A stretch of 64,000 bases of DNA from NCBI GenBank assembly GCA_037447655.1, contig JBBHKE010000909.1:1-64000 (forward strand). Reading direction: 5' to 3'. Below the pieces are notes generated by a model. It was not told the origin of the DNA. It made no database searches and saw nothing but the letters and a program-made list of their open reading frames with translations. This document shows, piece after piece, positions 31,869-43,756 of this stretch. Made by a program: the position numbers and the translations under genes. Every line of letters begins with the position of its first letter. The stretch's first letter is position 1. Source of the DNA: Zygnema cylindricum (lineage: Eukaryota; Streptophyta; Zygnematophyceae; Zygnematales; Zygnemataceae).

Positions 31869-34800
31869 ATGGCGTCCTTTTTACCGTACTTGTTTGTCCT
31901 TTCTGCGGTCTTATTCTCAGCTCAGGTCAGCACGAGGAGCATATTTCAAGACATGAATAATGATCTCTTTTTTATTTGACTCCATTGTCGGTATTTGATT
32001 GTTATTTTTTTTTGATTTATATTTTTTTTTTTTTTAAATTGAATGATTTTTTTTTTGTATTTGAACAATTTTCTGTTTGATTTTTTTTTTTTTTTTTTTT
32101 GTTTTTTTCGTAGGTTTCTGTTCTTCTTTGTCGTTCTTGAATTGGTAGTAGATAAGCATTATATATAAATATATAAATATGTAATATGTAATTTGTAAAT
32201 ACATCTTATTGTATAGAATTTTTTGAATTAATATCGTTTAATAAGATTTTTGTAAGATTATTTAATTGTTTGAAGTATCTTATTCTAAAAGTAAAGTTAA
32301 AGCAGCAAGCAAAAGCAAAAAATAGTATTGCTGAAGTTTTTGTCGTTTTGAGGCTTTTTTTCTCTTTGCACTGTTTTTACTGATTTCAGTTTGACTGCTT
32401 GGATTTCAATGATTTTACTTCTTTTTTTCTTTGAGGAGGGAGAGGGAGGGAGAGGGAGGGAGAGGTGGAGAGGGAGGGGAGGGAGGGAGAGGGGGAGAGG
32501 GAGGGAGAGGGGGAGAGGGAGGGAGAGGGAGGAAGAGAGTGGGAGAGAGAGAGGGAGGAGAGGCGGAGAGGGAGAGGAAAAGGGGAGGGGGAGAAGGTGG
32601 GCCAGACTGAGGCCTTGAAAGAGGGGAAAAGGGAGGGAGGAGTATGGAGATTATGGTTGATAAAGCATATAAATGTTTACTTGTCCTTTTTTGTTGTTTT
32701 TCACCTGACAGGCCTCCATCGGATTACTTGAAATCTGTAGGCTTATAATAGTGATGATTCTCCTCTTTTTAAGGTAAATTTAGTTTATATCTCTTTTATT
32801 TTTGGGTCAATTTGGCTCTTTTCTATCTATTTTCCTACAATGATGGTTCTCCTATTTTGTTTTTTCAGGTAATCCATTTTATTTCTTCTAATTCTAATTT
32901 GTTAGAGTCAAATTTTGAGTCTTGTTTTCATGATCCGTTTTCAATCTTTTTAATTTCCATTTCTATCTTGATTTTCCTATAATAATATGATCTTTCTTTT
33001 TTCCAGGTAAATCCATTTTATATCTTGTATTTTTATTTTAGATCAATTATTCTTTCTCCATCCTTTTTTCCTATAATGATTTTGTCCACTCTTTTAATTA
33101 ACTTCATCATTATAAGGGTTATTACTTATTATTTTAAGGGTTATCATGTATATCCTATTTTTAGTCTTGTTTTAAGGGTATGTTGTAGGACTTTACATCA
33201 TTTTTTGATGTATCATACGTATGGTTATACTCAATATTGTACAATTTAACCCTTGACTTAAGGGTAAATCTTTCTCATTTTTTTTTTTTTTTTTTTTTTT
33301 TCTGGTTTAGGATCTATTTTGTCCTCATTTCTATCTTTTTTTTTATGGGAAATTGAGTAATTTTTGTCTTCGTCCGACTTTGAATATTTTGTTTTTGATT
33401 TTTTTTGATTATTAATTTTACTACTTTTTTCTTATGTTTTTTTTTAATATTTTTTTCCAAAATTTTATTTCAATTTTTGTTTTTCATCTTTTCTTCTCGA
33501 CTGACAACTTTGAAGTACATCAGATGTGTGAGATTTTTTTTTTTTTTTTGGTTTTTTTCTGAAACATGCTAGTAATCTGATCGGATCCGTCAACTTTACC
33601 CTGTTTTTGTTTTTATCTGCAGTTATTTTGTTTTTTTGTCTATTTTTGTTTTTTTCTGCTTTTTTATCTGTTTTTTCCTCTTTTTTTGTCTTTATTTGCT
33701 TTTGTCTTTTTCCATTTTTGTCTTTTATTTTTTTGTTTTTTAGTTTTCTCATGGATATAAACCTCTTATTTGATTCCTAGTTTATTAGTTTTTTTTAAGT
33801 GAATTGCCCCAAGTTCGTAATCTATAATCACGGATGCCAATTAGTAGTTTCGGTATGTTTTCAAATCCGTACAAATCCTACACTTGTGACAATTAGTTTT
33901 AATATCACAAGTCATTTTTCATCGCCATTAGAGTCAGTTACCATAACCTGAGCCCATGTGCTTTTACTTGAAAGCACAAGTCAGTGTTGTTAAGACTATT
34001 TAGTTAAGTGCCCAGAATAAGCCACGTGGCAAAACATAATTTAGTGTAGTCAATACCAAATCCTGATTACCGCTAGTAATCCACTAGCTCGAATAGCGGT
34101 GGAAGGTGTAGCTAATATGTATCACTTTTCTATGTGGTGTTGTCCTTCTGCGTAGGTGTTGGACTAGAGAGATTCACATTCCTTCTCCCTCTCTCTCCCT
34201 CGTCCTCTCCCTCTCTCCCCTCTCTCCCCTTCTCCCTCTACACACGCAAACACAATATATACATACATATATATTGTATGTATATACATACATACATTCA
34301 TAGGATGATAGGAATGAGTCGCAGTATTTGATCTGGTCTTGTTTTATCAGTTCCTTAGGTTGTTGACTTTTGCTTCTTCTATTTCCCTCTGTTTCAGCGA
34401 AGATAAGTGGATTTGCGGTTCTTGGGAACACATATAGAAGTTTGTTCAACACATATGCATAGTTTTCAGGAAAGATATTTTCAAATGTGGACTTGATGTC
34501 TTTTTTCTTCTATCCAGAAGTCTTGTTCCAAATCGTCGTAGATTTTACCATTGGATAGAAGTCAAATCTTGGTTTGTGTTTTTTTTGTGATCCATCGGTT
34601 TCTTCCGCTTATTTTGTCTTCTTCTTTTTCTCCTTGTTCTCCTTCTTCGTCTTCATCTTAGTGATCTTTGCTTTTACTGTATTTTTTGCAGGAGTCAATT
34701 GTGGATCATATTAATAGCCTCAATGCAGGATGGACAGCTGGTTTTAATGAGAGGGTCCACAATTTGAACGTAAGTTTTGTTTCTGGCTCTTTTTCTAAAG

Positions 34801-37800
34801 TAATGTCATTTTTTGGTACTCTTTTGTATGAAAAAGGATCTCAATTGTCAGTACTTTTGGATCGTAGGGAATGCTGTGTGAATTTGATCAGAACTAAACC
34901 TCAGATCTCATTCTCTCTTTGAAATTACTATGTGAATCGTTATATTTTGTGACCCTCCCCCCTTCCCTCCCTCCCTCCCTCCTCCTCACTCTCTCTCTCT
35001 CTAGCTTATTATCTCAAGCTAAAAGTCCGTTTCCCTGTCAACAATCCTTTATCGCAGCAAGCTAACATTTTACTTTCCACACTAATTAAAAATTATGAAC
35101 TCCTAATCACCCTAAATACCGCTAAGAAACTCTAAAGAGCTGTGATTCGTAACTTTTTAATCCAGGCTTTTATTGACGCTTGGATGTGGTTGATTCTGAG
35201 CAGAAGAAGGCTTACAAAGGTCTTCTCGGGACGTTCCTTACTCCTCCACCCAATGTTTTACCGTGGGTCAAGGTTCACAAGCATCCTAAGTATCCAAACC
35301 TTCCCGCAAGTTTTGATGCTCGTGAACGATGGTCCCATTGCCCAACAATCTCTGAGATTCGAGGTAAGTTGTAGGTTCTGAATGCACTACACCGTGAATG
35401 GTTATTTAGTCTGAGGTTATATTAGTGTTGGTACATTGCCCAACAATCTCCAAGATTCGGGTAAGTTTTAGGCTCGGACGGCACTACACCGCGAATGGTT
35501 AAAAGACTAGGAATTTTTTTAGTCTGAGGTTTACATTAGTGTTGATATTTTTGGTTCAGGTCGAATGACGTGGCAGATTTTGAAAAGTTTGAACCATTAG
35601 GGTTATGAAAAGAACAGTTATTGTTGTTTCTATTATTTTATGTTTGAGGGGTGAAATTTAGGGGCACCGATATAATGTCTCATAATGCTAATAACAATAC
35701 ACTGTGCAGACCGCTATTAGGGGTTAACCACTCTAAATTGAGGAGTGTTTTTTTGACCCCGTTGTCATAAATTTGTTTTGTTAACTATGTTTAGTTTAAG
35801 CTTGATAATCATCTAGGAGGTAAAACATAATTTAGTGGAGTTAATTCTACTAATGTCATCCTCGGATATTTCACTGACTCTTTCTGGTGTGAAATATCAT
35901 TCATTTTGCCTGTTATTATTATCTGAAGTCTGATAAGGTGGTAAGATAAGGTCGCCAGGATTATAGGTTTTTAGGATTTTTTCATCTGTAACATTGGAAA
36001 TATTTGTAATTGAAGAATTTATGATATCAAGATTGTTAATGCTTTTGGCCCCAAATATTTGTTTGACTAATGGAACCATTGGTGTTTTCATAACCGGAAT
36101 CATCTGTTGTTTGTTCATTGGTTTTTTATGGGTTTTAGGATTTTTTAAGGTTTCCTGTTAGGCATGTTTGGCAATTAAGTCTTGATTCCAGAAATGAAAG
36201 CTGTGTAATTTTGGAACTTTTTTCGTATGATAAATACAGTTTCTTCTGAGAGATTGCCTCATTGAGGTCATTCACTAAATGAAATGAAACTAATAATTTT
36301 ACGTATGTTTTTTCGTCGCTTTTTATGTGGCGCCTTTTTTACGACTTACCTGGAATGAATTAACGGCAGATCAGGTATACAAATTTATGCATTTTCTTTC
36401 TTTTATTTGATCTGATAGTCTCGCTTCCATTTCTGTTAAAGTATGGAAATGTTTCATTTCAATGTCATCTATAGATAATCCATGTTCTATAGACGTTGTG
36501 AACAATTGCGACAATTGTGACAGTTTTGGCAATTTCGAACCCTTTTTTGGTCCTCTAATTGGCATTAATTTTTTCTGAATTGGTTTTGGTTTTTTAGCAG
36601 TCGCTTATGTTTTTTGGCGTATGTTTTTGAATGAAACTGCAGGGACACTGTGGCTCTTGTTGGGCTTTTGGGGCCGTGGAGGCTCTGACCGACCGTTTCT
36701 GTGTCCATGGTAACGAGGTGTGAAACCTAAACCACCCATTGCTATTAGAGTTAGTCACTTTTTAGTTCTTTTGCGTGTTTTTTTGACCCAAAATCATAAA
36801 TTTGTGTTCATATCACTATTGGTTAAGCATAATTTTTTGTGGCTAATTCTAACAATGTGTTAACGCTTATAATCCACTAACTCTTTTTGTAAGTTCAAGA
36901 AAAACAGGACTACTAAGTGACTATCCTGAAGAATATTCTTCATGTTATCATCCTAGTTAAGGACAAACATGGAAAAAAGAGGTGATGGTCAAATAAGAAA
37001 ACTCAATGATAGAAGATTGAGGAAAATGAATGAAATTCAACAACTAGAGGATTATGGAGCCCCAGCAAGAATAGGCCTCTCTGGACTGCATATAACCATT
37101 ACACTGATATTTTATACTGATCGTATTATATAATAGAGTGACCACTTAGCTTTTGTATAGGCAAGTCCCCAACATCTTACCTAACGCACACTCATATGTA
37201 GCAAAACAGGGTTTATCTTTTTCTAATCATAATTAGCCTTGTTGTACTCTTCCTCCAAAGGTAACTTCGGTCTTCTTATGTACCGATAGGCCAAGCTTGC
37301 AATTCGATATCACTGCACGGTTGTGTTTTAATTATTCACATTGGTTACAGCTGAAACATTAAGCTGAAACATTAAGCTGAAACAAATGAAATAATTTGTT
37401 AACTCAGAAATGTTTTTGCAGTCTTTCGTGGTCTTCAACTGAAACATTGGATAAGTTAAGTCGAAACAAATGTAACAAATGTAAATTTCTGTCTTTGCAG
37501 TCTGTCTCCCTCTCTACCAATGATCTTCTGTCATGCTGCGGGTTCCTTTGTGGAGATGGTTGTAACGGAGGGTGGCCCTATAAGGCATGGCGATACTTTG
37601 TGAGGAAAGGTGTCGTGACAACCAACGTGAGATTCTTTCACCTCTTTCACCTCCCATCACTACATATTAAAACAGACACTGGACAACGCTTTATGACTTG
37701 TCGTCTTTTTTTTCCATGTTTTTCTAACTAACTTAAAATTTTTCCCCCCTTGTTTGTATGTTTGTTTGTTTAATGTTAGTCAACTAATGTTAATGTCGGC

Positions 37801-40246
37801 TGTACTTTGGCAGTGAAGGTTGTGGTCTTTGTTTTTATTTTTTTTTAATTTAACCTTCTTTTGGCTGTGTTTGTTTTTTTTTTTTTATTTCGCGTTCAGT
37901 GTCAGCTGTACTTTGATAGTAAAGGTTGTGGACGTTGTTTTTTTATGCTTTTTTAACTAACTTTTTTTTGTGTTTGTGTGTTTGTTGATTCTGTTTTTAG
38001 TGTCAGCCGTACTTTGACAGTGAAGGTTGTAGTTATCATTTTATTCATGTTTTTTGAACTAACTTTCTTTTTACCGTGTGTGTTTGTTTGTTTATTCTGT
38101 TTTCAGTGCCAGCCATACTTCGACAGTGAAGGTTGTGGTCACCCTGGGTGCTCCCCGGTCTACCCGACACCAAAATGTTTCAAGGGTTGTGTGGATGATG
38201 AAGTATGGGGGACCTCCAAACACTATGCTCAGGATGCTTATGTGGTTGGACCCAATCAGGAGGAAATTAAGGCTGAGTTGTTTCTGAACGGACCTGTCGA
38301 GGTTGACTTCACCGTGTATGAGGTATGTGCAACGATTTTTGGTTTTTCTTCTTGGTTTTGGTTTTGGTTTTGGGTTTGGGTTTGGGTTTTGCTTTTGCTT
38401 TTGGTTTTTTTTTTGTTTCGGTTTTTTGCTTTTTGCTTTTTGGAATTCCTATGTGATACTACACCATGAATAGTTATTAGCGTTAATAACAACTAATTTG
38501 GTGCTTCTTTTTTTGTATCTTAGCGTTTATTTGTTATGCAGCCCTCAGACTTAAATTAGCATCAATCACAAAAAAATAAACCCCAGGCTCAATATCACTT
38601 ACCGTTAATAACAATTCAGTGTACGAAACACAAATCTGAGTCATTTTGGAATTAAACTAAAGACAAATGTGGATTCTCATGGAATACACTTAACACGCAT
38701 CTGAATTATTTTTGTGCTTTTCTTTTTTTTCTTAGGACTTCACATACTATAAGAGTGGAGTCTACCGCCATGTCTATGGGGATGTTGACGGTGGTCACGC
38801 AGTGAAGCTCGTCGGTTGGGGTACAACTGATGATGGTATTGATTATTGGGTGAGTTTAATGCTTTGATCCCCTTTAATTTGTATGGATAAGTTTTTTACT
38901 TCTGAAACTGATGATGGTATTGATTATTGGTTAAGTCAAATGTTTCCATCCCCTTTTGATATACGGTTAAAGTATCTACTTCCACAAACGATGGTAATAT
39001 GACTCTATTGGTTATGTTACATGCTTCGATTCCCTTAAGTTCTATGGGTAACATATCTGCTTCTTATGTAGAATGCTGAAGTGTTATGTGAATATGTTGG
39101 TTATTGAGCATAAGGAAGAAATTTTGGGAAAGACCACATATCAACTCTTGGATTTCAGTTGTCTATGTGTCCATTTACTCACCTCAAATTTTCTCTCGGC
39201 CTCCAATTTTGTTTATAAACCGGAGTTAAAAATTGCACTAGTTATTTTCAGGCTGAATGTGAGAAAGGACCTAAGGTATTTGTCAATGTAGACTGTAAGG
39301 CCCCTTTCCCTAATTTGTTTCTGTTTTTATACTGTGTCCATTGAATGTTTTTTTGTTTTATTGGGAGGGATGTGCAGACCATTGCCAATTCATGGAACAA
39401 GAGTTGGGGTGAGGTAAGTATCAGGTTTTGAGTTGGGTTTTTTGTATATTCCTTTTTTACGTCATTTGTTTTATGGTCTCCTTTATGGGCGAAAGTTTTC
39501 CTGTCGTTTATGTTTATATAGAGAACCAAATCCATTTAGGAGAAGTCTCTGCTTTAAACATTGTTGCTTTCTTTTGAAAGTTCCTTTGTTCTTCTACTTT
39601 CTTCATGCAGTTTTTTTCTCTTTCTTTTAGTCTTTCTCTTTGAATCTTTCATTTGAGTCCAGCAAGAATAACTATTCATATTTGCATTGGTTCTAGTTTT
39701 TTGGGAGATAGAGATGATGACTTGCTTGGTCAATGTCGGTTTTGGTTGGTTTTAGTGTTTCAATTTTGGTACTAGATTACTTTATTCATCTTTGAGTTTG
39801 TAAAGAAAGTTTTGGGAGAATGATTTTGCCATTCCTAATGTCCCCTCTTTTAGAAGAACCTTAGTTTTTTGCATTATTCTGACTTCTTTTCCTAATTCTG
39901 AAAATAATCTTCTTTGCGATATTCTGAAAACAAACCAAACAAATCCAAACCTAAATCAAACCAGACCAAAAACTTCCAAACCTAAACCAAACCACACCTA
40001 AACCAAAAATTTAAACCAGCCCAACAAACCTAAACCAACCCAAAAAAAACCTAACTAAACCAAACCAAACCAAAAAAATCTAACCAAAACTTTTTTTTTT
40101 TTTCCCAGGATGGTTTCTTTAGAATCCTCCGCGGCGTGAATGAATGTGGCATTGAGGCCGATGTTGTGGCCGGACTTCCTGCCATTCGAAAGCATCGTGA
40201 TGTGGAGAATCGTGATGTCGAGAAAAGTGATGTTGAGGTTGCATAA
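31869..40246 (+). CDS. Cathepsin B-like cysteine protease (C1A)
   Basis: Ten exons: 31869-31925, 34692-34769, 35204-35363 (start could be 35201), 36370-36374, 36643-36717, 37501-37626, 38107-38322, 38736-38849, 39378-39413 and 40109-40246. All introns are GT-AG and the phases join, giving about 334 residues. Residues 1-19 are a signal peptide ([18 protein letters not shown]). A short propeptide follows ([24 protein letters not shown]). The mature enzyme has [11 protein letters not shown] (oxyanion Gln100, catalytic Cys106), [15 protein letters not shown], an occluding-loop region [26 protein letters not shown] (His260) and ANSWNKSWG (Asn281). It would act in the vacuole or outside the cell, in proteolysis and plant cell death. 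The tail ends in DVE repeats. Several exon borders are duplicated in the introns. Confidence 0.93.
32437..32625 (+). repeat. G-rich GGGAGAGGGAGG tract in intron 1
   Basis: Nearly 190 bp of GGGAGA/GGGAGG units on the sense strand. Many consecutive GGG runs with 1-4-base spacers satisfy the usual G-quadruplex pattern. It lies about 0.5 kb after exon 1. Confidence 0.85.
35337..35470 (+). repeat. 98-bp tandem duplication across exon 3 donor
   Basis: The last 27 bp of exon 3, its donor and following intron recur 98 bp downstream. TTGCCCAACAATCTCTGAG is followed by GTAAGT at 35364, and TTGCCCAACAATCTCCAAG by GTAAGT at about 35461. Each copy also carries a CACTACACCG mariner-like end. The second copy lacks its own acceptor. 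Confidence 0.88.
36370..36374 (+). other. 5-nt microexon (ATCAG) of cathepsin B gene
   Basis: The sequence AACGGCAG-ATCAG-GTATAC supplies the only five bases that join exon 3 (phase 1, ending CGA G) to exon 5 (phase 0, starting GGA CAC). The joined codons read Arg-Asp-Gln-Gly-His-Cys. Without it the frame breaks and the family-invariant DQG is missing. Confidence 0.85.
37352..37515 (+). repeat. Duplicated acceptor of exon 6
   Basis: The branch/acceptor region and first bases of exon 6 occur twice, 79 bp apart. A decoy TGTTTTTGCAG-TCTTTC ends at 37421 and the used TGTCTTTGCAG-TCTGTC at 37500, each preceded by CTGAAACATT and AACAAATG motifs. Confidence 0.75.
37794..38106 (+). repeat. Three decoy copies of exon 7's 5' end
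   Basis: Copies start at about 37794, 37900 and 38001; the real exon 7 starts at 38107 (spacing 101-106 bp). Each reads like TGTCAGCCGTACTTTGACAG followed by GAAGGTTGT. The copies at 37900 and 38001 keep an acceptor AG (TTCAG, TTTTTAG). Similarity to exon 7 increases toward the real exon, and all are cut off after about 14 codons by intron-like sequence. Confidence 0.88.
38823..39011 (+). repeat. Two decoy copies of exon 8's 3' end
   Basis: ACTGATGATGGTATTGATTA-TTGG ends at 38849 (real donor GTGAGT) and recurs ending at 38930 (TTAAGT) and, more diverged, at 39011 (TTATGT). The period is exactly 81 bp. The extra copies have lost the GT. Confidence 0.9.
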
Positions 40247-40540
40247 GGAAAAGTACTTTGTGTATCATCCATGTACCGTTAGCCTTTTTTGTCGAGGTTG
40301 GCATTTGTCGTTGAGGACTTCCCACTGTTTGAAAAGTGAATGTAGAAAAGTGGTGTAAAAAAGTGCTGTGGAAAAGTTATGTAGAAAAGTTATGTAGAAA
40401 AGGGATGTGAAGAAAAGAGATGTGGAGAAAAGTGATGTTGAGGAATGTGATGAGGTGAAAAGAGACGAGGAAAGTGATGTGGAGAAAAGTGATGTGAAGA
40501 GAAGGAGATGCGGAGGAAAGTGATGTGATGACTTTTTATG
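40188..40540 (+). repeat. GATGTGGAGAAAAGT repeat, cathepsin B tail and 3' UTR
   Basis: Degenerate units like GTGATGTGGAGAAAAGT begin inside the last exon, where they encode [14 protein letters not shown], and continue through the 3' UTR after the stop at 40246. The C-terminal tail thus derives from a repeat expansion. Confidence 0.85.
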
Positions 40541-40688
40541 GTAAACCCATCATCAGTCTTTCCGGTTGACATTTGGCGTTGACTTATCATCAAAGGATTC
40601 TCTGATAATATTGTCTCGGGTTATAATGCAGGGTATACCTACCTCGGTTTACAGCAGGAGCTTTTAAAGTTTTATGGGTTTAGTGAAG

Positions 40689-40778
40689 GTGAGGGAAGAA
40701 GGGAAGGTGAGGGAAGAAGGGAAGGTGAGGGAAGAAGGGAAGGTGAGGGAAGAAGGGAAGGTGAGGGAAGAAGGGAAG
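40689..40778 (+). repeat. 18-bp minisatellite (5 copies)
   Basis: Unit GTGAGGGAAGAAGGGAAG repeated five times without change, followed by a diverged sixth. Purine-only on this strand. Confidence 0.95.
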
Positions 40779-40799
40779 GTGAGGGGAAAAGGTTTGATA

Positions 40800-42497
40800 T
40801 ACACTATACAAGACTTGGGAGAGATTGGGAGGTGAGGAAAGTCAGTTAACCACTATTCAATGATTGCGAGAGGAGAGGGAAGGAGGGGGATGTTGGCTTT
40901 GGAATGGAATTTAAGATTGCGGTTGTTGTAAATAGGCTGGTGGTAGGGTTTTGGATTTTGTTTTCTTATTGTCAGCCTTGATTTGACTTTTACCCTTTTA
41001 TTTTGTTTTTCATGGATTTAAGTTCTTTCGTAATTTAGAAGTCATTATAAGGAGGATGGAATGTGTGATGGAGTTTGTGGTCCACACTATTTTATGTATT
41101 TATGCTAGGATGTTGCCAGATAGGGTTGGATAAGTGGTCACATGAATTCAAAATAGTTTTTGCCAGGATTTTGTTTGTGTTGTATTGTTTTTTGTTTTTT
41201 GATTTTTGTTTTTGTTTTTGTTTGTTTGAAAATGCAAGATATTATTGCGGTCGAGTAGAAGCAAACAAGCAAACAAGCAAACATAGAAGCAAGTAATACT
41301 TTGTTGTTTATGTATGAAATAAAAGCCAAAACATGAAATATAAGCAAATATTTAATGTGGTATTTCCTCACAGAAACTAAAACAATATGATGTCTGTTGC
41401 TTAAAATAATGTTGAAGCATAATTGAAGCTGGTGTGAGGATGTTATGTTGAAAATTCCATTTTAGGGGTACTAAATGTTTATAGTTGAAGTATACACACT
41501 AATGTAGAACGTTCACTTTTTATTCAAATTAGGGTGAATGAGATTAAATGTTACCTCCCTCATACCACTTCTTTACAAAGTTGGGAACTTGCTACACTTT
41601 TTGTTTCTAGTCCCATGCACTTGAATTCTCAGTCTACTTAAATTTTTCTATTTATGTTTCCAGTTGAAAGTAAAAGTTGAACATTACAGTGGATAATTGG
41701 ATTATAAGAACCTGGCCTGTATCAAGTACATAAACTGTATTGCAGGAGAATATTTGCTAATTTGGATGGTTATTTTAACATTATGTGCATTGACCTCTGT
41801 AGTGCAAACTTATGTACCTTCAATTTTTTTGTTAAGTATGTGTTCGTTATTCACTATTTGTGGTTTGGGATTTTCTTTTAAAGTTGCCATCGCTGGCAAT
41901 TATCCGTCGCAATGAAATGAATGGGAAATGATGATGGCGTATGTTCATAAATAGTGTGGATCACGGAGCGCTACGACTATGTACGTGGTATTGTTATAGA
42001 GGAAACATAATAATGTTTTTCTCACGAAATTCGTTTTAAACCAAAAAACACAATTAATTCACCCTCAAAACAGAAGTTTTCCTTGTTTTCCTTGGTGTTT
42101 TCTTTTTGTTTTTGTTGTGCTGTTATTTTATTCCCCTGCTGGTAGTTTTTCAGTTTCGGCCATGCCACTCCTTTCGTACCCCCGGACTCGGATGGTTTAC
42201 CATCGTGCTTTTTAATTTATCCTGCGTTGCAAAACAGAAGTAGTCACCGATACAGAACAAAGCCGTAAGACATATTAGAGTTCTTGTGCTTTTCTTTCTA
42301 TCCTAAAAAGAAAAACAAATCTACTGCCATCTCTACATGATATTTTGAACAAAAAATGAACCGTCAACAAACCCTTTGTAACAAAAAGGAAGAAATCAGA
42401 TTTGAATGTTAACAATGTCAGTTGTCATGTTTTTGCACTCACACTAAATAGTGTTGTTGCTACCTATTATTTGTTCGTAATGCTACTCCGTTTTACT
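40800..42497. other. Intergenic region after cathepsin B gene
   Basis: AT-rich, with no recognisable gene or RNA. It may contain the end of the cathepsin B 3' UTR. Confidence 0.45.
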
Positions 42498-42505
42498 ACT
42501 TAGTC

Positions 42506-42971
42506 TAGAGGTCGCAAAAGTCAAAACTTTAGATAACCGAAACCGATCGTTTTTTTTTTTCAAAATCTGAGTACCCAACGCCCGACCGGGTTATGTCACG
42601 CTCCAAAATTGTTACATGTTATCCGAAACGCGATTACGAAAACAAAAGTCAACCGAAACTCGATTTCTCGCGACTACCCGTACCCGCCCGTACCCGAATA
42701 AGTACAAAATTAATGGTACATTTCCCTTATACCTTCCTTGATACCAAGAGTACAAAGTACAATATTGTTGGATAGTATGTACAGTACAAAACTTTCATTT
42801 TTTTTCGTTTTTGCTTACCCGACCGTAACCAATTTTTTTTTTTTTTCTGTGAATCAACCGCCCGAATCCGCCTGCCCCCCCGAAATTTTGGCACCCGAAT
42901 CCGTTCCGGATCCGGCGCGGGCGGTCAGTTAACGGTCGGTTACGGTTTCGGTTAACTGTTTGCGACCTCTG
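42506..42971. mobile_element. hAT-like non-autonomous element (466 bp)
   Basis: Ends TAGAGGTCGCAAAAG and GTTTGCGACCTCTG are inverted repeats in the hAT style. The 8-bp flanks ACTTAGTC (42498-42505) and ATTCAGTC (42972-42979) match at 6 of 8, fitting an aged 8-bp duplication. The interior is GC-richer near the ends (CCCGTACCCGCCCGTACCC). A related copy is at 47770-48311. Confidence 0.75.
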
Positions 42972-42979
42972 ATTCAGTC

Positions 42980-43756
42980 TAGTTTTGTGTATCGGTAGGG
43001 TTTTGCCGATAACTGATATATCCCTTTTTCTGGCTTACCGATAATCGTTATATTGGCACGATATATTGATACTGGTGTTATCGCAATAAAATACTGATAA
43101 TATCGGTTTTTTATCGCGATAACACCGGTACCAATAACACTTGACGATAATTGTACAATTTTTTCTGTCCAGTTATACGAATAGTTATACTCCCGTTAGA
43201 CAGAGTGCGGAAAGGTTGTCATTCGTGGCATCCCACGCGATATACAGTCAGTAACATGATACAATATATCATAAAGTAGTACTATATAGCGTACCATATT
43301 TTTTTCTACTTATCGCCGACAAGGAATTGGTTGGTCTCAGAACGATATATCTGGACCCCTCACCGTCGGATAACCAATAACTATCGGTATTGGGTTTATC
43401 GAGATAAGTTTCTTGCCGATACACAACACTACTATTTACACTCGTCCACGCCATTTGGACCGAAAAATATAATTAATTTACGGTGAAACATTTTCATACT
43501 ACTTTCTTAAACCCTTATTTTGACTTACGGTGTAATTACAAATTTTTACAGATTTCCGTCGTTAGAAGACAGGAACCAATTGCTTTTCACGCCTCTTAAA
43601 ATATAGTGACAAATGGAAATATCATGCGGTTTTTTTCGTACTTTTTAATCACGTGTGAACATGAATCATCTCTCCCGGTTATAAAATTTCCTAAATTTCC
43701 TTCTCCTTCTACTGTTCGAGGTTTTCAATTGTATTTAATTATTTATGGAAAGAATA
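42980..43756. other. Unassigned, repeat-like
   Basis: Contains ATATCGGTTTTTTATCGCGATAACACCGGT-type self-complementary motifs (about 43000-43130, 43390-43425). Probably another decayed TIR element; no gene. Confidence 0.4.

Noticed and set aside
32700-32747. Extra exon in cathepsin B intron 1 after CACCTGACAG
   Set aside because: The only GT-ended version is 25 nt and breaks the phase between exons 1 and 2.
39249-39276. Possible exon GCTGAATGTGAGAAAGG between exons 8 and 9
   Set aside because: Exons 8 and 9 join directly as DYW-TIANSW, the family arrangement; insertion would disrupt the fold.
40689-40790. CRISPR-like direct repeats
   Set aside because: An 18-bp minisatellite without spacers, in eukaryotic DNA.
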